From: Micromonospora cabrerizensis
Lineage (GTDB): Bacteria; Actinomycetota; Actinomycetes; Mycobacteriales; Micromonosporaceae
Length of the DNA: 64,000 nucleotides
Direction of reading: 5' to 3'
NCBI RefSeq assembly: GCF_022230955.1
Contig: NZ_JAKKFI010000049.1
Coordinates: forward strand, 62,001 to 126,000
The number at the start of each line of letters is the position of its first letter. The first letter of the stretch is position 1. Below the pieces are notes generated by a model. That model searched no databases, was not told where the DNA came from, and worked only from the letters and a program-made list of their open reading frames with translations. Shown here one piece after another: positions 16,359 through 25,522 of the stretch. A program made the position numbers and the translations under genes.

Positions 16359-17415
16359 TGCCCGGCGGTGGCGGCAACAGGGTCGACCCGACACCCTCGG
16401 CGGCCAGGGCGGCGCGCAGTCGGTGCAGGTCGGCGCCGAAGCGGACCAGACCGAGCGGCTCGACGGGCGTCGGGGCCGAGCCCAGCACCAGGGTGGCGCC
16501 CTCCGGCCACCCCGGCATCTCGGCGACCAGGCCGGCGCGTACCTCAGCCTCGTCGACCAGGGTGAAGACCGTGCCGGGGGCGACGACCTCGGCGATCGCG
16601 TCGATCGCCCGCCGCACGGCGGTCAGGTCGGCCGGCGTCGGGCCGAGAGCGTCGGCCAGGGTGGCGGCGTCGGCGAGCCCGGCGGTACGGGCCTCGGCGG
16701 TACCGAGCGAGAAGAGGTCCTGCGCGGCGTCGCGGATCAGTGCCCGCGCACCTCCGGCGTCATCCGGTCTGGTCGCGGAGAGGTAGCCGCGGACCACCGC
16801 GACCGGTACCTGATCACACTTGCCCTTGATCAGCTCGCCGGCGCCCGCCAGCTCGTCCACCACGGCCATCTGGGTCAACTGCAACTCGTTGCCGTACGGA
16901 TCCACCTCGCCCCGGTGGTCCCGGATGGCCGGCATCCCGGCCACGCCGAGCGCCACGTCGGTGAGGCCGTTGCGCCAGGGCCGTCCCATGGTGTCGGTGA
17001 CGATCACTGCGACATCCAGGTCGTAGCGCTCCCGCAGCGCCTCGCGCAGAGCCCGCGCCGAGGCGTCCGGATCGACCGGCAGCAGCACCAACTGGGTCTT
17101 GTCCACGTTCGACGCGTCGATCCCCGCGGAGGCCATCACGAAGCCGTGATGGGTCTGCACGATCCGGGTCGGCCCTCGGCTGGCGACCACCCGGGCGGTC
17201 TCGGCGGCCAGGACCTCGTCCCGGGCGGTCAGCCGCTCCGGGCCGTCCGCCGGGACGTCGACCAGCCGCCCCTCCGCCTTGGAGACGATCTTGCTGGTCA
17301 CCACCAGGACGTCGCCGTTGCGCAGCCACGGCGCCGCCGTCGCGATCATCGCCGCGAGGTCGTCACCCTCGGTCACGTGGCCGATGCCGAGCACCGGCAG
17401 GATCTCCAGCCTCAC
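16330..17415 (-). CDS. fbiB: Coenzyme F420-0:L-glutamate ligase, short form
   Basis: The enzyme adds gamma-linked glutamates to F420-0. The N-terminal ~245 residues are a complete CofE-type ligase, with motifs GDDLAAMIATAAPWLRNGDV, VVTSKIVSKAEGR, VIVTDTMGRPWRNGLTDVAL and DPYGNELQLTQMAVVDELA. The GTG at 17415 overlaps the fbiA stop (GTGA). At 361 residues it is clearly shorter than the ~450-residue mycobacterial FbiB. The last ~115 residues do not show the FMN-binding nitroreductase pattern (no RRSxRxF-type start), so the reductase domain that completes F420-0 in mycobacteria appears absent or highly degenerate. Confidence 0.88.
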   Translation of the reverse strand: MRLEILPVLGIGHVTEGDDLAAMIATAAPWLRNGDVLVVTSKIVSKAEGRLVDVPADGPERLTARDEVLAAETARVVASRGPTRIVQTHHGFVMASAGIDASNVDKTQLVLLPVDPDASARALREALRERYDLDVAVIVTDTMGRPWRNGLTDVALGVAGMPAIRDHRGEVDPYGNELQLTQMAVVDELAGAGELIKGKCDQVPVAVVRGYLSATRPDDAGGARALIRDAAQDLFSLGTAEARTAGLADAATLADALGPTPADLTAVRRAIDAIAEVVAPGTVFTLVDEAEVRAGLVAEMPGWPEGATLVLGSAPTPVEPLGLVRFGADLHRLRAALAAEGVGSTLLPPPPGSPASAALAL

Positions 17416-18359
17416 GTCAACTCCACCGCGGCGCGGACCATGGCCGCAGTCGCCGCCTCGTCGGTCATCCGCAGCGGCACCGCGCGGACCGTCACCCCGG
17501 GCACCACCGCGCCAGCGTCCTCCTCGGCCACCAGCCACCCGTCCAGCAGACCGCCGTCCGGCCGGCCCCCGTACAGGCGGCCCACCCCGGCGGCGCTGCA
17601 CTCGACACCGAGCACGGCAAGGCAGCGGTCGGCCATGCCCCGCACCGGAGCGCCGCCGATGATCGGTGAGACACCCACCACCGGCGCCGGGCTGTCGGCG
17701 ACCGCCGCTCGCAGGCCCGGTACGGCCAGCACCGGCGCGATGCTCACCACCGGGTTGCTGGGCGCGACCAGCACCAGGTCGGCCGAGCCGATCGCCTCCA
17801 GGACGCCGGGTGCCGGCTTCGCCGTCTCCGCGCCGACGAACACGAAACGATGGGTGGCAATGTTGGCGCGATACCGCACCCACCACTCCTGGAAGTGGAT
17901 CGCCCGTTGGCCCTGTTCGTCCTCGACCACCGCGTGGGTCTCCAGACGGTCGTCGGTCGCCGGCAACAGGCGTACGCCCGGCTGCCAGCGGGTGGCCAAC
18001 GCCTCGGTGACCGCGCTCAACGGGTAGCCGCCGTTGATCATGGTGGACCGCACCAGGTGGGTGGCGATGTCCTTGTCGCCGAGGCCGAACCACGTCGGCT
18101 CCGCCCCGTACGCGGCCAGCTCCTCCTTGACCGTCCAACTCTCGCCGACCCGACCCCAGCCCCGTTCCGGGTCGGCGCCGCCGCCGAGGGTGTACATGAC
18201 GCTGTCCAGGTCGGGACAGATCTTCAACCCGTGCAGCCACAGGTCGTCGCCGACGTTGACCACGGCGGTCACCTCCGCGCCGACCTCACGGGCGTACGCC
18301 CGGACGCCGAGCAGGAACCGGGCGCCGCCGATGCCGCCGGCCAGAACCACGATGCGCAT
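17412..18359 (-). CDS. fbiA: LPPG:FO 2-phospho-L-lactate transferase (CofD/FbiA)
   Basis: FbiA transfers the phospholactyl (or phosphoenolpyruvyl) group to FO, giving (dehydro)F420-0. The diagnostic N-terminus VVLAGGIGGARFLLGVR binds the nucleotide substrate, followed by VVNVGDDLWLHGLKICPDLD, WFGLGDKDIATHLVRS and the C-terminal VVGVSPIIGGAPVRGMADRC. All are CofD signatures. The start is ATG at 18359; an ATG nine bases upstream is an alternative. It is followed directly by fbiB, as in mycobacteria. The 315-residue length is normal. Confidence 0.94.
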   Translation of the reverse strand: MRIVVLAGGIGGARFLLGVRAYAREVGAEVTAVVNVGDDLWLHGLKICPDLDSVMYTLGGGADPERGWGRVGESWTVKEELAAYGAEPTWFGLGDKDIATHLVRSTMINGGYPLSAVTEALATRWQPGVRLLPATDDRLETHAVVEDEQGQRAIHFQEWWVRYRANIATHRFVFVGAETAKPAPGVLEAIGSADLVLVAPSNPVVSIAPVLAVPGLRAAVADSPAPVVGVSPIIGGAPVRGMADRCLAVLGVECSAAGVGRLYGGRPDGGLLDGWLVAEEDAGAVVPGVTVRAVPLRMTDEAATAAMVRAAVELT

Positions 18360-18457
18360 GTCGACCATCCTCGCGCACGTGACGCCTCCGGTCCGCCGGT
18401 GGCCGGGGAGACTAGGCTCACGTGCGCCCTGTCCGTTCATGCCCCGAGGGGGACCTC

Positions 18458-19501
18458 GTGACCAGCCCCGCCGAGCCCGCGTCGACCGACGCGACGAAGG
18501 CCCGTCAGCTGACCAAGCCACTACGCGAACTCGCTGCGCTCGCGTTGCTCGGCGCCAACGCGGTGTTCCTCTTCGTGGGCCTGCTCCGGCTGATCGCCCC
18601 GAACGACTACAGCTCCTTCACCGACCGCGCGGGCAGCGCCTTCTACGCCTTCATCGGGGTGGAGGCAGTGGTCCTCCCGCTGCTGGCCGTGCTGTTGGCC
18701 ACGCACGTCTCACCGGTGCTGCCGAAGGCGAAGCTGATCACGCAGGTGGCCCTCGTCGAGTACGCGGTCAGCGCGATCTTCGGCACGCTGACCATGCTGA
18801 TCTGGACGGTCGGGCGTCTGGCCGAGGCCGAGGTCCTCGACGCGCTCCTCGGTGTGCTGACCCGGTTCGCCTGGATGGTGATCTTCGCGGTCGCCGCCTG
18901 GGTCGTCTACACCGTGTGGCGCGCCCACTACTACGTGCCGAGGGCCAAGCCCCAGCCGGGCGTCTACGGCCAGCCGCAGCCTGGTTGGCCGCAGCAGCAG
19001 GGTGGTTGGCCGGCCCCGGGGCAGCCCGGTGGTCAGCCGCAGGGCGGATGGCCCGCCCCCGGCCAGCCGGGTGGTTACCCGCAGGCGGGTCAGCCGGGTG
19101 GTTACCCGCAGCCGGGTCAGCCCGGTGGTTACCCGCAGGCCGGCCAGTACGGTCAGCCGTCGCCGCCGTTCCAAGCCCCGCAGTCGGCCCCGCCGTTCCC
19201 GCAGTCGGGACCGTCGCACCCGCAGTCGGCCCCGTCGCACCCGCAGTCCGCGCCGCCGTTCCAGGCACCGCAGTCGGCCCCGCCGTTTCCGCAGTCCGGG
19301 CCCCCAGCGAACCCCGCCCCCCAGTCGGCGCCGCCGTCCCCGGCCGCGCCGCCGTTCGGGCAGCCGCCGTCGGCCGACCCCACCCAGACCATCCCGCGCC
19401 AGTCCGCCGACCCGACCGAGGCCATCTCCCGCCCCGGCGACACGGACAACGACCGCACCCAGCACATCAAGCCCAACGACCACCCGGACCAGCCCCGCTG
19501 A
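18458..19501 (+). CDS. Four-span membrane protein with Pro/Gln/Gly-repeat tail
   Basis: About four membrane segments fill the first ~160 residues (for example [20 protein letters not shown]). A tail of about 190 residues follows, made of low-complexity repeats, first of the PGGYPQPGQ type and then of the [12 protein letters not shown] type. The tail is probably cytoplasmic and disordered. The start is GTG at 18458 with GAGGGGGA five bases upstream, rather than the open frame at 18422. It diverges from fbiA. Proteins of this shape are common in Micromonosporaceae; no function is known to me. Confidence 0.8.
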   Translation: MTSPAEPASTDATKARQLTKPLRELAALALLGANAVFLFVGLLRLIAPNDYSSFTDRAGSAFYAFIGVEAVVLPLLAVLLATHVSPVLPKAKLITQVALVEYAVSAIFGTLTMLIWTVGRLAEAEVLDALLGVLTRFAWMVIFAVAAWVVYTVWRAHYYVPRAKPQPGVYGQPQPGWPQQQGGWPAPGQPGGQPQGGWPAPGQPGGYPQAGQPGGYPQPGQPGGYPQAGQYGQPSPPFQAPQSAPPFPQSGPSHPQSAPSHPQSAPPFQAPQSAPPFPQSGPPANPAPQSAPPSPAAPPFGQPPSADPTQTIPRQSADPTEAISRPGDTDNDRTQHIKPNDHPDQPR

Positions 19502-19531
19502 GTCCGCCACGATCCGCAGCCCGAAGGGCTC

Positions 19532-19593
19532 GGTGGGCGAAGGCCTCCTGCCTTGGCCCGCCCAGGATCATGGTGGGCGAAGGCCTCCTGCCT
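19532..19593. repeat. 22-bp direct repeat pair
   Basis: Two identical 22-base copies beginning GGTGGGCGAAGGCCTCCTGC lie at 19532-19553 and 19572-19593, a period of 40. They lie downstream of the repeat-tail membrane protein and before two hairpins. Apart from these elements I see nothing else in the 375-base gap 19502-19876. Confidence 0.85.
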
Positions 19594-19640
19594 GGTCCGC
19601 CCGGATGCGGCCCTTCGGCGCGTACCTCTGCTGGCCCTGC

Positions 19641-19663
19641 CCCTCCCGGCGATGCCGGGAGGG
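19641..19663. terminator. Terminator-like hairpin
   Basis: A perfect 10-bp stem (CCCTCCCGGC / GCCGGGAGGG) with a three-base loop (GAT) lies about 140 bases after the membrane-protein stop and 14 bases before palindrome B. Confidence 0.7.
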
Positions 19664-19676
19664 CACCGACGGGGTA

Positions 19677-19723
19677 GATCTTGGACACTTTCCGTTCCGC
19701 GCTGACGGAAAGTGTCCAAGATC
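19677..19723. repeat. Intergenic palindrome B (perfect 19-bp arms)
   Basis: The arm GATCTTGGACACTTTCCGT (19677-19695) is repeated exactly in inverted orientation at 19705-19723 around a nine-base loop. It is AT-richer than its surroundings and lies 150 bases before fbiC. Confidence 0.92.
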
Positions 19724-19876
19724 GCCAGCTGCGGGGGTGTCAGCGGCCTGGGCCGGGACGGCCGCTTCCTCGGACAGGGGTTGAGCCGCTTCCCGTCGGG
19801 GGCGGGGTGGGTGCCGTTTCCCACGCTGCGGGCTGGGACTGGTAGGCCGGGCTCGCGCTGCGCATAGGCTGAGCGG

Positions 19877-22420
19877 ATGGTTGATCGCACCCACTCCGGC
19901 CCGAGCGACGCGAGCGTGCGGCGGGCCCTGGGCCGGGCCGCGACCGGGCGGGCGCTGGACGTCGACGAGGCGACCGCGCTGCTGTCCGCTCGTGGTGACG
20001 CGCTCGACGAGCTGCTCCGGGTGGCCGGAGGGATCCGCGATGCCGGGCTGCGTGAGGCCGGGCGGCCGGGCGTGGTCACGTACTCCAAGAAGGTCTTCAT
20101 CCCGTTGACCCGGCTCTGCCGGGACCGCTGCCACTACTGCACGTTCGCGACCGTGCCGCACCGCCTGCCGGCGCCGTTCCTGGACCGCGACGAGGTCCTC
20201 GCCATCGCGCGGGCGGGTGCCGCGCAGGGCTGCAAGGAGGCCCTGTTCACCCTGGGTGACCGGCCGGAGGAGCGCTGGCCGGCGGCCCGGAGCTGGTTGG
20301 ACGAGCGCGGTTACGACTCCACCCTGGACTACCTGCGTGCCTGCGCGGTCGCGGTGCTGGAGGAGACCGGCCTGCTGCCGCACCTCAACCCCGGGGTGCT
20401 GTCCTGGTCGGAGCTGCAACGGCTCAAGCCGGTCGCGCCGAGCATGGGCATGATGTTGGAGACGACCGCGACCCGGCTCTGGTCCGAGCCGGGCGGCCCG
20501 CACTTCGGCTCGCCCGACAAGGAGCCCGCCGTCCGGCTGCGGGTGCTCGATGACGCCGGTCGGGTCGGCGTGCCGTTCACCACCGGCATCCTGATCGGCA
20601 TCGGGGAGACCCCGGCGGAGCGGGTCGACGCGATCTTCGCGATCCGCCGCGCCCACCGGGAGTACGGCCACCTCCAGGAGGTGATCGTGCAGAACTTCCG
20701 CGCCAAGCCGGACACGGCGATGCGCGGTATGCCGGACGCGGAGCTGCACGACCTGGCCGCCACCGTGGCGGTGGCCCGGCTGCTGCTCGGCCCGAAGGCC
20801 CGGATCCAGGCCCCGCCGAACCTCATCGCCGGCGAGTACGACCTGCTGCTGCGCGCCGGCATCGACGACTGGGGTGGCGTCTCCCCGCTCACCCCGGACC
20901 ACGTCAACCCGGAACGCCCGTGGCCGCAGATCGAGGAGCTGGCCCGGCACACCGAGCTGGCCGGGTTCACGCTGCGCGAGCGGCTGACCATCTACCCGGA
21001 GTACGTGCTCGCCGGCGACCCGTGGCTCGACCCTCGGCTGCTGCCGCACGTCAACGCGCTGGCCGATCCGACGTCCGGCATGGCGGTCGAGTCGGCCCTG
21101 CCGCAGGGTCACCCCTGGCAGGAGCCGGAGGAGGTGTTCGGCGGGCGGGTCGACCTGCACACCACCATCGACACCACCGGTCGGACCGACGACCGGCGGG
21201 GTGACTTCGACAGCGTCTACGGCGACTGGTCCGAGGTCGCTGGCAAGGTCACCCCGGAGGCGACCGCGCGCCGGGCGGGCGTACCCCCGACGCCGGCCGG
21301 CAGTGGCGCGGACCGTGACCTGGCTACCGGGCTGCGGCTCGCCGCCGACGACCCCGCCGCGTTGCTGGAGCCCGCGCACACCGACGCCGCGCTGGCGCTG
21401 TTCGGCGCGGACGGTGCGGCGCTCGACGAGTTGTGCCGGCTCGCCGACGACGTGCGCCGGGACGCGGTCGGCGACGACGTCACCTACGTGGTCAACCGCA
21501 ACATCAACTTCAGCAACGTCTGCTACGTGGGTTGCCGCTTCTGCGCCTTCGCTCAGCGTGAACGCGACGCCGACGCGTACCGCCTCTCCGTCGACCAGGT
21601 CGCCGACCGGGCCGAGGAGGCGTGGACCCTGGGTGCCAGCGAGGTCTGCCTCCAGGGCGGCATCGACCCGAAGATGCCGGTCACCGGGTACGCCGACATC
21701 GTGCGCGCGATCAAGGCGCGGGTGCCCGGGATGCACGTGCACGCGTTCTCGCCCATGGAGATCGTCACCGCCGCCGCGAAGGCCGGGGTGCCGGTCCGCG
21801 ACTGGTTGACCCAGCTGCGCGAGGCCGGGCTGGACACCATCCCGGGCACCGCCGCGGAGATCCTCGACGACGACGTGCGCTGGGTGTTGACCAAGGGCAA
21901 ACTCCCGGCCGCCGCCTGGGTCGACGTGGTCAGCACTGCTCACGAGCTGGGCATCCGGTCCAGCTCCACCATGATGTACGGCCACGTCGACCACCCGGGG
22001 CAGTGGCTGGCGCACTTCCGGGTGCTGGCCGGGGTGCAGGACCGCACCGGTGGCTTCACCGAGTTCGTGGCGTTGCCGTTCGTGCACACCAACGCCCCGA
22101 TCTACCTGGCCGGGATCGCCCGACCGGGGCCGACGTGGCGGGAGAACCGGGTGGTGCATGCCATGTCCCGGCTGCTGCTGCACGGCCGGATCGACAACAT
22201 CCAGTGCTCCTGGGTGAAGCTGGGCGACGAGGGCACGGTGGCGATGCTCCAGGGTGGCTGCAACGACCTGGGCGGCACGCTGATGGAGGAGACCATCTCC
22301 CGGATGGCCGGTTCCGGCAACGGGTCGGCGCGTACCGAGGAGCAGTTGCGGGCCATCGCGACGGCTGCCGGGCGGCCGGCGCGCAAGCGGTCGACTGCGT
22401 ACGGTCACGCCCGGCCCTGA
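19877..22420 (+). CDS. fbiC: FO synthase (fused CofG-CofH), FbiC
   Basis: FbiC makes FO, the deazaflavin core of F420, from tyrosine and a flavin precursor. The protein has 847 residues with two radical-SAM domains: a CofG half with C81(x3)C85(x2)C88 and a CofH half with C549(x3)C553(x2)C556. The CofG half has [20 protein letters not shown] and the CofH half has [19 protein letters not shown]. Both cysteine triads for 4Fe-4S clusters are intact and the length matches fused actinobacterial enzymes. The ATG start lies just downstream of palindrome B. A perfect hairpin follows the stop. It is about 1.5 kb from fbiA but on the other strand, so it is separately transcribed. Confidence 0.95.
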   Translation: MVDRTHSGPSDASVRRALGRAATGRALDVDEATALLSARGDALDELLRVAGGIRDAGLREAGRPGVVTYSKKVFIPLTRLCRDRCHYCTFATVPHRLPAPFLDRDEVLAIARAGAAQGCKEALFTLGDRPEERWPAARSWLDERGYDSTLDYLRACAVAVLEETGLLPHLNPGVLSWSELQRLKPVAPSMGMMLETTATRLWSEPGGPHFGSPDKEPAVRLRVLDDAGRVGVPFTTGILIGIGETPAERVDAIFAIRRAHREYGHLQEVIVQNFRAKPDTAMRGMPDAELHDLAATVAVARLLLGPKARIQAPPNLIAGEYDLLLRAGIDDWGGVSPLTPDHVNPERPWPQIEELARHTELAGFTLRERLTIYPEYVLAGDPWLDPRLLPHVNALADPTSGMAVESALPQGHPWQEPEEVFGGRVDLHTTIDTTGRTDDRRGDFDSVYGDWSEVAGKVTPEATARRAGVPPTPAGSGADRDLATGLRLAADDPAALLEPAHTDAALALFGADGAALDELCRLADDVRRDAVGDDVTYVVNRNINFSNVCYVGCRFCAFAQRERDADAYRLSVDQVADRAEEAWTLGASEVCLQGGIDPKMPVTGYADIVRAIKARVPGMHVHAFSPMEIVTAAAKAGVPVRDWLTQLREAGLDTIPGTAAEILDDDVRWVLTKGKLPAAAWVDVVSTAHELGIRSSSTMMYGHVDHPGQWLAHFRVLAGVQDRTGGFTEFVALPFVHTNAPIYLAGIARPGPTWRENRVVHAMSRLLLHGRIDNIQCSWVKLGDEGTVAMLQGGCNDLGGTLMEETISRMAGSGNGSARTEEQLRAIATAAGRPARKRSTAYGHARP

Positions 22421-22459
22421 CGTCGAACCTTTCCCCGCCCCCGGCCGTACCACGCGGTG

Positions 22460-22491
22460 CCGGCGGCGGTCGCGGCGAGGACCGCCGCCGG
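22460..22491. terminator. fbiC terminator hairpin
   Basis: A perfect 12-bp stem (CCGGCGGCGGTC / GACCGCCGCCGG) with an eight-base loop lies 40 bases after the fbiC stop codon. Confidence 0.8.
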
Positions 22492-22578
22492 TGTCCCCTC
22501 GGGGCCCGGCGGCGTCCGTTGACGGCACCGGACCCGACCGTCTGAGCTGGCGCGTCCGCGCCGCCGGGAAGGTTGCCC

Positions 22579-22857
22579 ATGACCAGTGACCAGCGGAAGC
22601 GGCAGTGGCCGCGACTGACCCGCCGGCAGACGTTGACCGCTGCGGCCAGCGCCACCCTCGGCGCCGCCGCGCTCACCGTGCCGGGCCTGTCGGCCGCGCA
22701 GAACGCCCCCGGCGCGGCTGGACGAGCCGACGAACCGATCGTCGTGCACCTGCGGGACGCCGACTCCGGAACGATGGACATCTTCGTCGGCGAGGCCCGG
22801 GTCGAGGTACGCGACCGCAGCCTGGCGGATCGGCTGCGGCGCGCCGCCCGGCGCTGA
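22579..22857 (+). CDS. Small Tat-signal secreted protein, unknown function
   Basis: The 92-residue protein begins with a twin-arginine-type signal (LTRRQTLTAAASATLGAAAL, then a likely cleavage after LSAAQ). This leaves a mature part of about 55 residues with VVHLRDADSGTMDIFVGEA. ATG at 22579 has GGGAAGG six bases upstream; a TTG two codons earlier is possible. It is 51 bases ahead of the DUF4331 gene and probably co-transcribed. Tat export suggests that it folds or binds a cofactor before export; no family was recognised. Confidence 0.75.
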   Translation: MTSDQRKRQWPRLTRRQTLTAAASATLGAAALTVPGLSAAQNAPGAAGRADEPIVVHLRDADSGTMDIFVGEARVEVRDRSLADRLRRAARR

Positions 22858-22908
22858 CCCGGCACCCCGTCCTGCCACCCTGTTCCCGCCCAGTGAGGTT
22901 GGTCCGCC

Positions 22909-24306
22909 ATGTCTTCCCACCGCGAGGCCCCGGAGATAGCCAAGGATCCGGTCGCCGACAGCTCCGACCTGTACGCGTTCGTCAGCCCCGACAAGCCCGA
23001 CACGGTCACGCTGATCGCCAACTACGTACCGTTGCAGCTCCCCTCCGGGGGCCCGAACTTCTTCGAGTTCGGCGACGACGTGCGCTACGAGATCCATATC
23101 GACAACGACGGCGACGGCCGCCCGGATGTCACCTACCGGTTCGAATTCACCACCGAGATCACCAATCCGAACAGTTTTCTCTACAACACGGGCCCGATCG
23201 ATTCGCTGGACAGCAAAAACTGGAACCGGCGGCAGTTCTACAGCCTGACCCGGGTGGCCGACGGCCGGGAGCACCGGCTGGCCCACAAGCTGCCCTGCCC
23301 GCCGTGCAATGTCGGCCCGCTGTCCACACCGAAGTACGCCGACCTGGTGCGGCAGGCCACCTACTCGCTCTCCACCGGGGAGCGGGTCTTCGCCGGGCAG
23401 CGCGCGGACGGCTTCTTCGTCGACCTGGGGGCGATCTTCGACCTCGGCACGCTGCGGCCGTTCCAGCAGTTGCACGTCGCCGGCAAGAAGATCTTCAAGG
23501 CCGAGGGTGAGCCGGTCAACGCCACCGACCGGATGAACGTGCACAGCATCGCCGTCCAGGTGCCGCTGAACCGGGTCCGCCGCAGCGCCAACCGTTACGG
23601 CGCCGGCGACCGGGCATCGGTGATCGGGGTGTGGACCTCGGCGTCGCGCCGGCAGGTGCGGGTGCTCGGCGACCGGGGTGCGGCGGACACCGCCACCGGC
23701 CCGTTCACCCAGGTCTCGCGTTTGGGCAACCCGTTGTTCAACGAGGTCATCGTGCCGATGTCCAAGAAGGACCTGTGGAACTCGCTGCCGCCGTCGGAGG
23801 ACAAGCGGTTCGCCCAGTTCGTCGAGCAACCGGAGCTGGCCGCGTTGCTGCCGGCCCTCTATCCGGACGTCTTTCCCAACCTGGACAAGCTCACCAAGGC
23901 CAAGAAGCCACGCGCCGACCTGGTGGCGATCCTGCTCACCGGCGTGCCGGCCGGGTTGATCGACGGCTTCACCAACACCACCGGTGAGGTGCAGGCCGAC
24001 ATGCTGCGGCTGAACACGGCGATCCCGCCGACCCGCCGCCCGGACCGGTTCGGGGTGCTCGGCGGCGACCTGGCGGGCTTCCCGAACGGTCGGCGCGTCG
24101 GTGACGACGTGGTGAGCATCGCGTTGCGGGCGATCGCCGGGGTGACCGTCCCGCTGGTGGACAGGACGTTCCGCCCGGACGCGGCGGCCGCCGCCGTCAC
24201 CCCGGGGCTGAGCGCCGCCGATGTGACCGCGCCGTTCCTCGGAAACTTCCCCTACCTGGGTACGCCGTACGACGGGTTCAACAACCCGCCGCCGGCGGCG
24301 GGTTGA
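22909..24306 (+). CDS. DUF4331-family protein
   Basis: The 465-residue protein is of the DUF4331 type, recognised from the opening SSHREAPEIAKDPVADSSDL and YAFVSPDKPDTVTLIANYVP, followed by RYEIHIDNDGDGRPDVTYRF. The acidic NDGDGRPD loop looks calcium-binding. The C-terminal part contains VIVPMSKKDLWNSLPPSEDK, LNTAIPPT and LGVLGGDLAGFPNGRRVGDD, as expected for the family. No signal peptide is visible, unlike its upstream neighbour. The biochemical function is unknown. It forms a likely operon with the small Tat protein and the gene that follows. Confidence 0.88.
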   Translation: MSSHREAPEIAKDPVADSSDLYAFVSPDKPDTVTLIANYVPLQLPSGGPNFFEFGDDVRYEIHIDNDGDGRPDVTYRFEFTTEITNPNSFLYNTGPIDSLDSKNWNRRQFYSLTRVADGREHRLAHKLPCPPCNVGPLSTPKYADLVRQATYSLSTGERVFAGQRADGFFVDLGAIFDLGTLRPFQQLHVAGKKIFKAEGEPVNATDRMNVHSIAVQVPLNRVRRSANRYGAGDRASVIGVWTSASRRQVRVLGDRGAADTATGPFTQVSRLGNPLFNEVIVPMSKKDLWNSLPPSEDKRFAQFVEQPELAALLPALYPDVFPNLDKLTKAKKPRADLVAILLTGVPAGLIDGFTNTTGEVQADMLRLNTAIPPTRRPDRFGVLGGDLAGFPNGRRVGDDVVSIALRAIAGVTVPLVDRTFRPDAAAAAVTPGLSAADVTAPFLGNFPYLGTPYDGFNNPPPAAG

Positions 24307-24326
24307 CCGGCGTGGGGGAGCGGAGC

Positions 24327-24656
24327 ATGCACGAGCACGCGTACGGGCCGTCGGAGACCGGGAGCGTCGTCCTCGATCTGGGCGGTGACACCGGTGCCCT
24401 GATCGTCTACACGAGCCGCGATCTGCACGGTCGGGAGATCGAGATCAGCCGCGAGGACGAGCGGCGGGTCCACTCGGCGGTGCGTGAGCGTCGGGTGCGG
24501 GACGGCTCGTTCCACAGTGCGGTCTATCCCGACCTGCCATCCGGAATTTATACCGTCTGGTGGGACGACGAGACGTCCGTCGGCACAGTTTCTGTCCATG
24601 GTGGAGGGATAGCCGAGTTCGTGTGGCCCAGCAGCGGTTTCGGGGTCGCCAGCTGA
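24327..24656 (+). CDS. Small protein of unknown function
   Basis: The 109-residue acidic protein has a beta-rich pattern (TGALIVYTSRDLHGREIEIS, GIYTVWWDDETSVGTVSVHG) but no recognised domain, signal peptide or membrane segment. TTG (24303) and GTG (24312) starts are possible, but ATG at 24327 has GGAG six bases upstream and is preferred. It lies 20 bases after DUF4331 and ends 25 bases before a strong terminator, so it is the last gene of that operon. I have seen this type beside DUF4331 genes only here, so the link is contextual. Confidence 0.72.
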   Translation: MHEHAYGPSETGSVVLDLGGDTGALIVYTSRDLHGREIEISREDERRVHSAVRERRVRDGSFHSAVYPDLPSGIYTVWWDDETSVGTVSVHGGGIAEFVWPSSGFGVAS

Positions 24657-24680
24657 CCCCCTCGCACCGATTTCTCCACC

Positions 24681-24709
24681 GCGCCCCGTCCACATTGTGG
24701 ACGGGGCGC
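24681..24709 (+). terminator. Strong terminator after the DUF4331 operon
   Basis: A perfect 13-bp stem (GCGCCCCGTCCAC / GTGGACGGGGCGC) with a three-base loop (ATT) starts 25 bases after the last stop of the DUF4331 operon. Confidence 0.85.
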
Positions 24710-24970
24710 ACGTGCTGCCCGCAGCTTGGCGGGCAGTCTGCGCCGTGCCGCGTTAACCTGTCCCCCACCAAGATCAGCTTGGCGGTGACGGTGGTTGGCG
24801 CCGTCCTGGCGGCGAGTCGTCAGGGGAGCGCCACGGCAGAAAAGTCGGGCAACTCGCCGGAGAGGGCGTTACTCGGCCGGGGTCTGAATCGATAGGGCAG
24901 GTTGCGAGGCTGGACGGCTTGAGTGGTCGTCCGGGGGTGTCGGGAGGGCGACTCCATTATCAAGTTTGGC

Positions 24971-25000
24971 TTGACGGCGCACGCATTACACGCGTGTAAT
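24971..25000 (+). promoter_or_regulatory. whiB promoter with palindromic operator over the -10 box
   Basis: TTGACG at 24971-24976 and TGTAAT at 24995-25000, 18 bases apart, form a good housekeeping-type promoter. The perfect 16-bp palindrome ATTACACGCGTGTAAT (24985-25000) covers the -10 box, so a bound protein would block transcription. Its inner TTACAC..GTGTAA resembles a BldD-type box, but the centre is one base too long. It sits about 115 bases before the whiB start, giving a leader of roughly 110 bases. The remaining gap 24710-24970 shows nothing else clear. Confidence 0.7.
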
Positions 25001-25114
25001 TTGAATGGGGTTGTTCGCACGGAACGCAACAAAACGGGACCGGACGGACAAGCACGCCTTTCGCGTGGGGGGTTGCAGCGGCGATGACGCCGGTGCGCGA
25101 CAAGGAGGCATTTG

Positions 25115-25372
25115 ATGGACGGCCAGCTTGAGGTGGCCGACCTGCTCGGAAACGCGCCGGAGTGGCAGGAGCGAGCGCTGTGCTCGCAGACCGACCCCGA
25201 GGCGTTCTTTCCCGAGAAGGGCGGCTCGACCCGCGAGGCGAAGAGGATCTGTTCGCGCTGCGAGGTCAAGACCGAATGCCTCGAATACGCTCTGGGTCAC
25301 GACGAGCGGTTCGGCATCTGGGGTGGGCTCTCCGAGCGGGAGCGGCGCAAGTTGAAGCGGCGGGCCGCCTGA
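25115..25372 (+). CDS. whiB: WhiB-family iron-sulfur regulator (WhiB/WhiB2 type)
   Basis: The 85-residue Wbl protein has four cluster cysteines (ALC, then CSRCEVKTEC), the GIWGGLSERER turn and the basic C-terminus RRKLKRRAA. The stretch QTDPEAFFPEKGGSTREAKR is that of the developmental WhiB (WhiB2) group, not WhiB1, WhiB3 or WhiB7. ATG at 25115 has AAGGAGG six bases upstream. In streptomycetes this protein partners WhiA in the switch to sporulation septation; in mycobacteria it is needed for division. The upstream promoter carries a palindrome over its -10 box. Its place next to DUF1025, DUF3499 and fbiAB is conserved in actinobacteria. Confidence 0.93.
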   Translation: MDGQLEVADLLGNAPEWQERALCSQTDPEAFFPEKGGSTREAKRICSRCEVKTECLEYALGHDERFGIWGGLSERERRKLKRRAA

Positions 25373-25442
25373 GCGGTGAGGTCAGGGCGGTGGGGGCCGC
25401 CCGACTCACTCGTACGGCTGTCTGACCCGGTCACGGTCCGGC

Positions 25443-25522
25443 GCGCGGGGGCGCGTTGAAGCTGGCGCGCGGGGGTGCGCTGGGGCCAGCTCGCGGGGGG
25501 ACCGCTCAGGCCAGCTCGTCGG
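25443..25522. repeat. 24-bp imperfect tandem repeat across the DUF1025 stop
   Basis: Three units repeat with the G-runs starting at 25447, 25471 and 25495. On the reverse strand the first unit contains the end and stop of the DUF1025 gene (GAGCTGGCCTGAGCGG), and the second repeats it as GAGCTGGCCCCAGCGC. Confidence 0.75.

Noticed and set aside
16330..18240. A 636-codon frame covering fbiB and part of fbiA
   Set aside because: The upper part is an out-of-frame shadow of fbiA; the CofE domain starts at GTG 17415.
19532..19593. CRISPR array
   Set aside because: Only two copies of a 22-base repeat and no further units or cas genes.
24985..25000. BldD box
   Set aside because: Half-sites fit, but the centre is one base longer than the consensus; kept only as an unnamed operator.
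25443..25500. Extra coding sequence after whiB
   Set aside because: The sequence is a tandem repeat from the convergent DUF1025 gene end; open frames have no family features.
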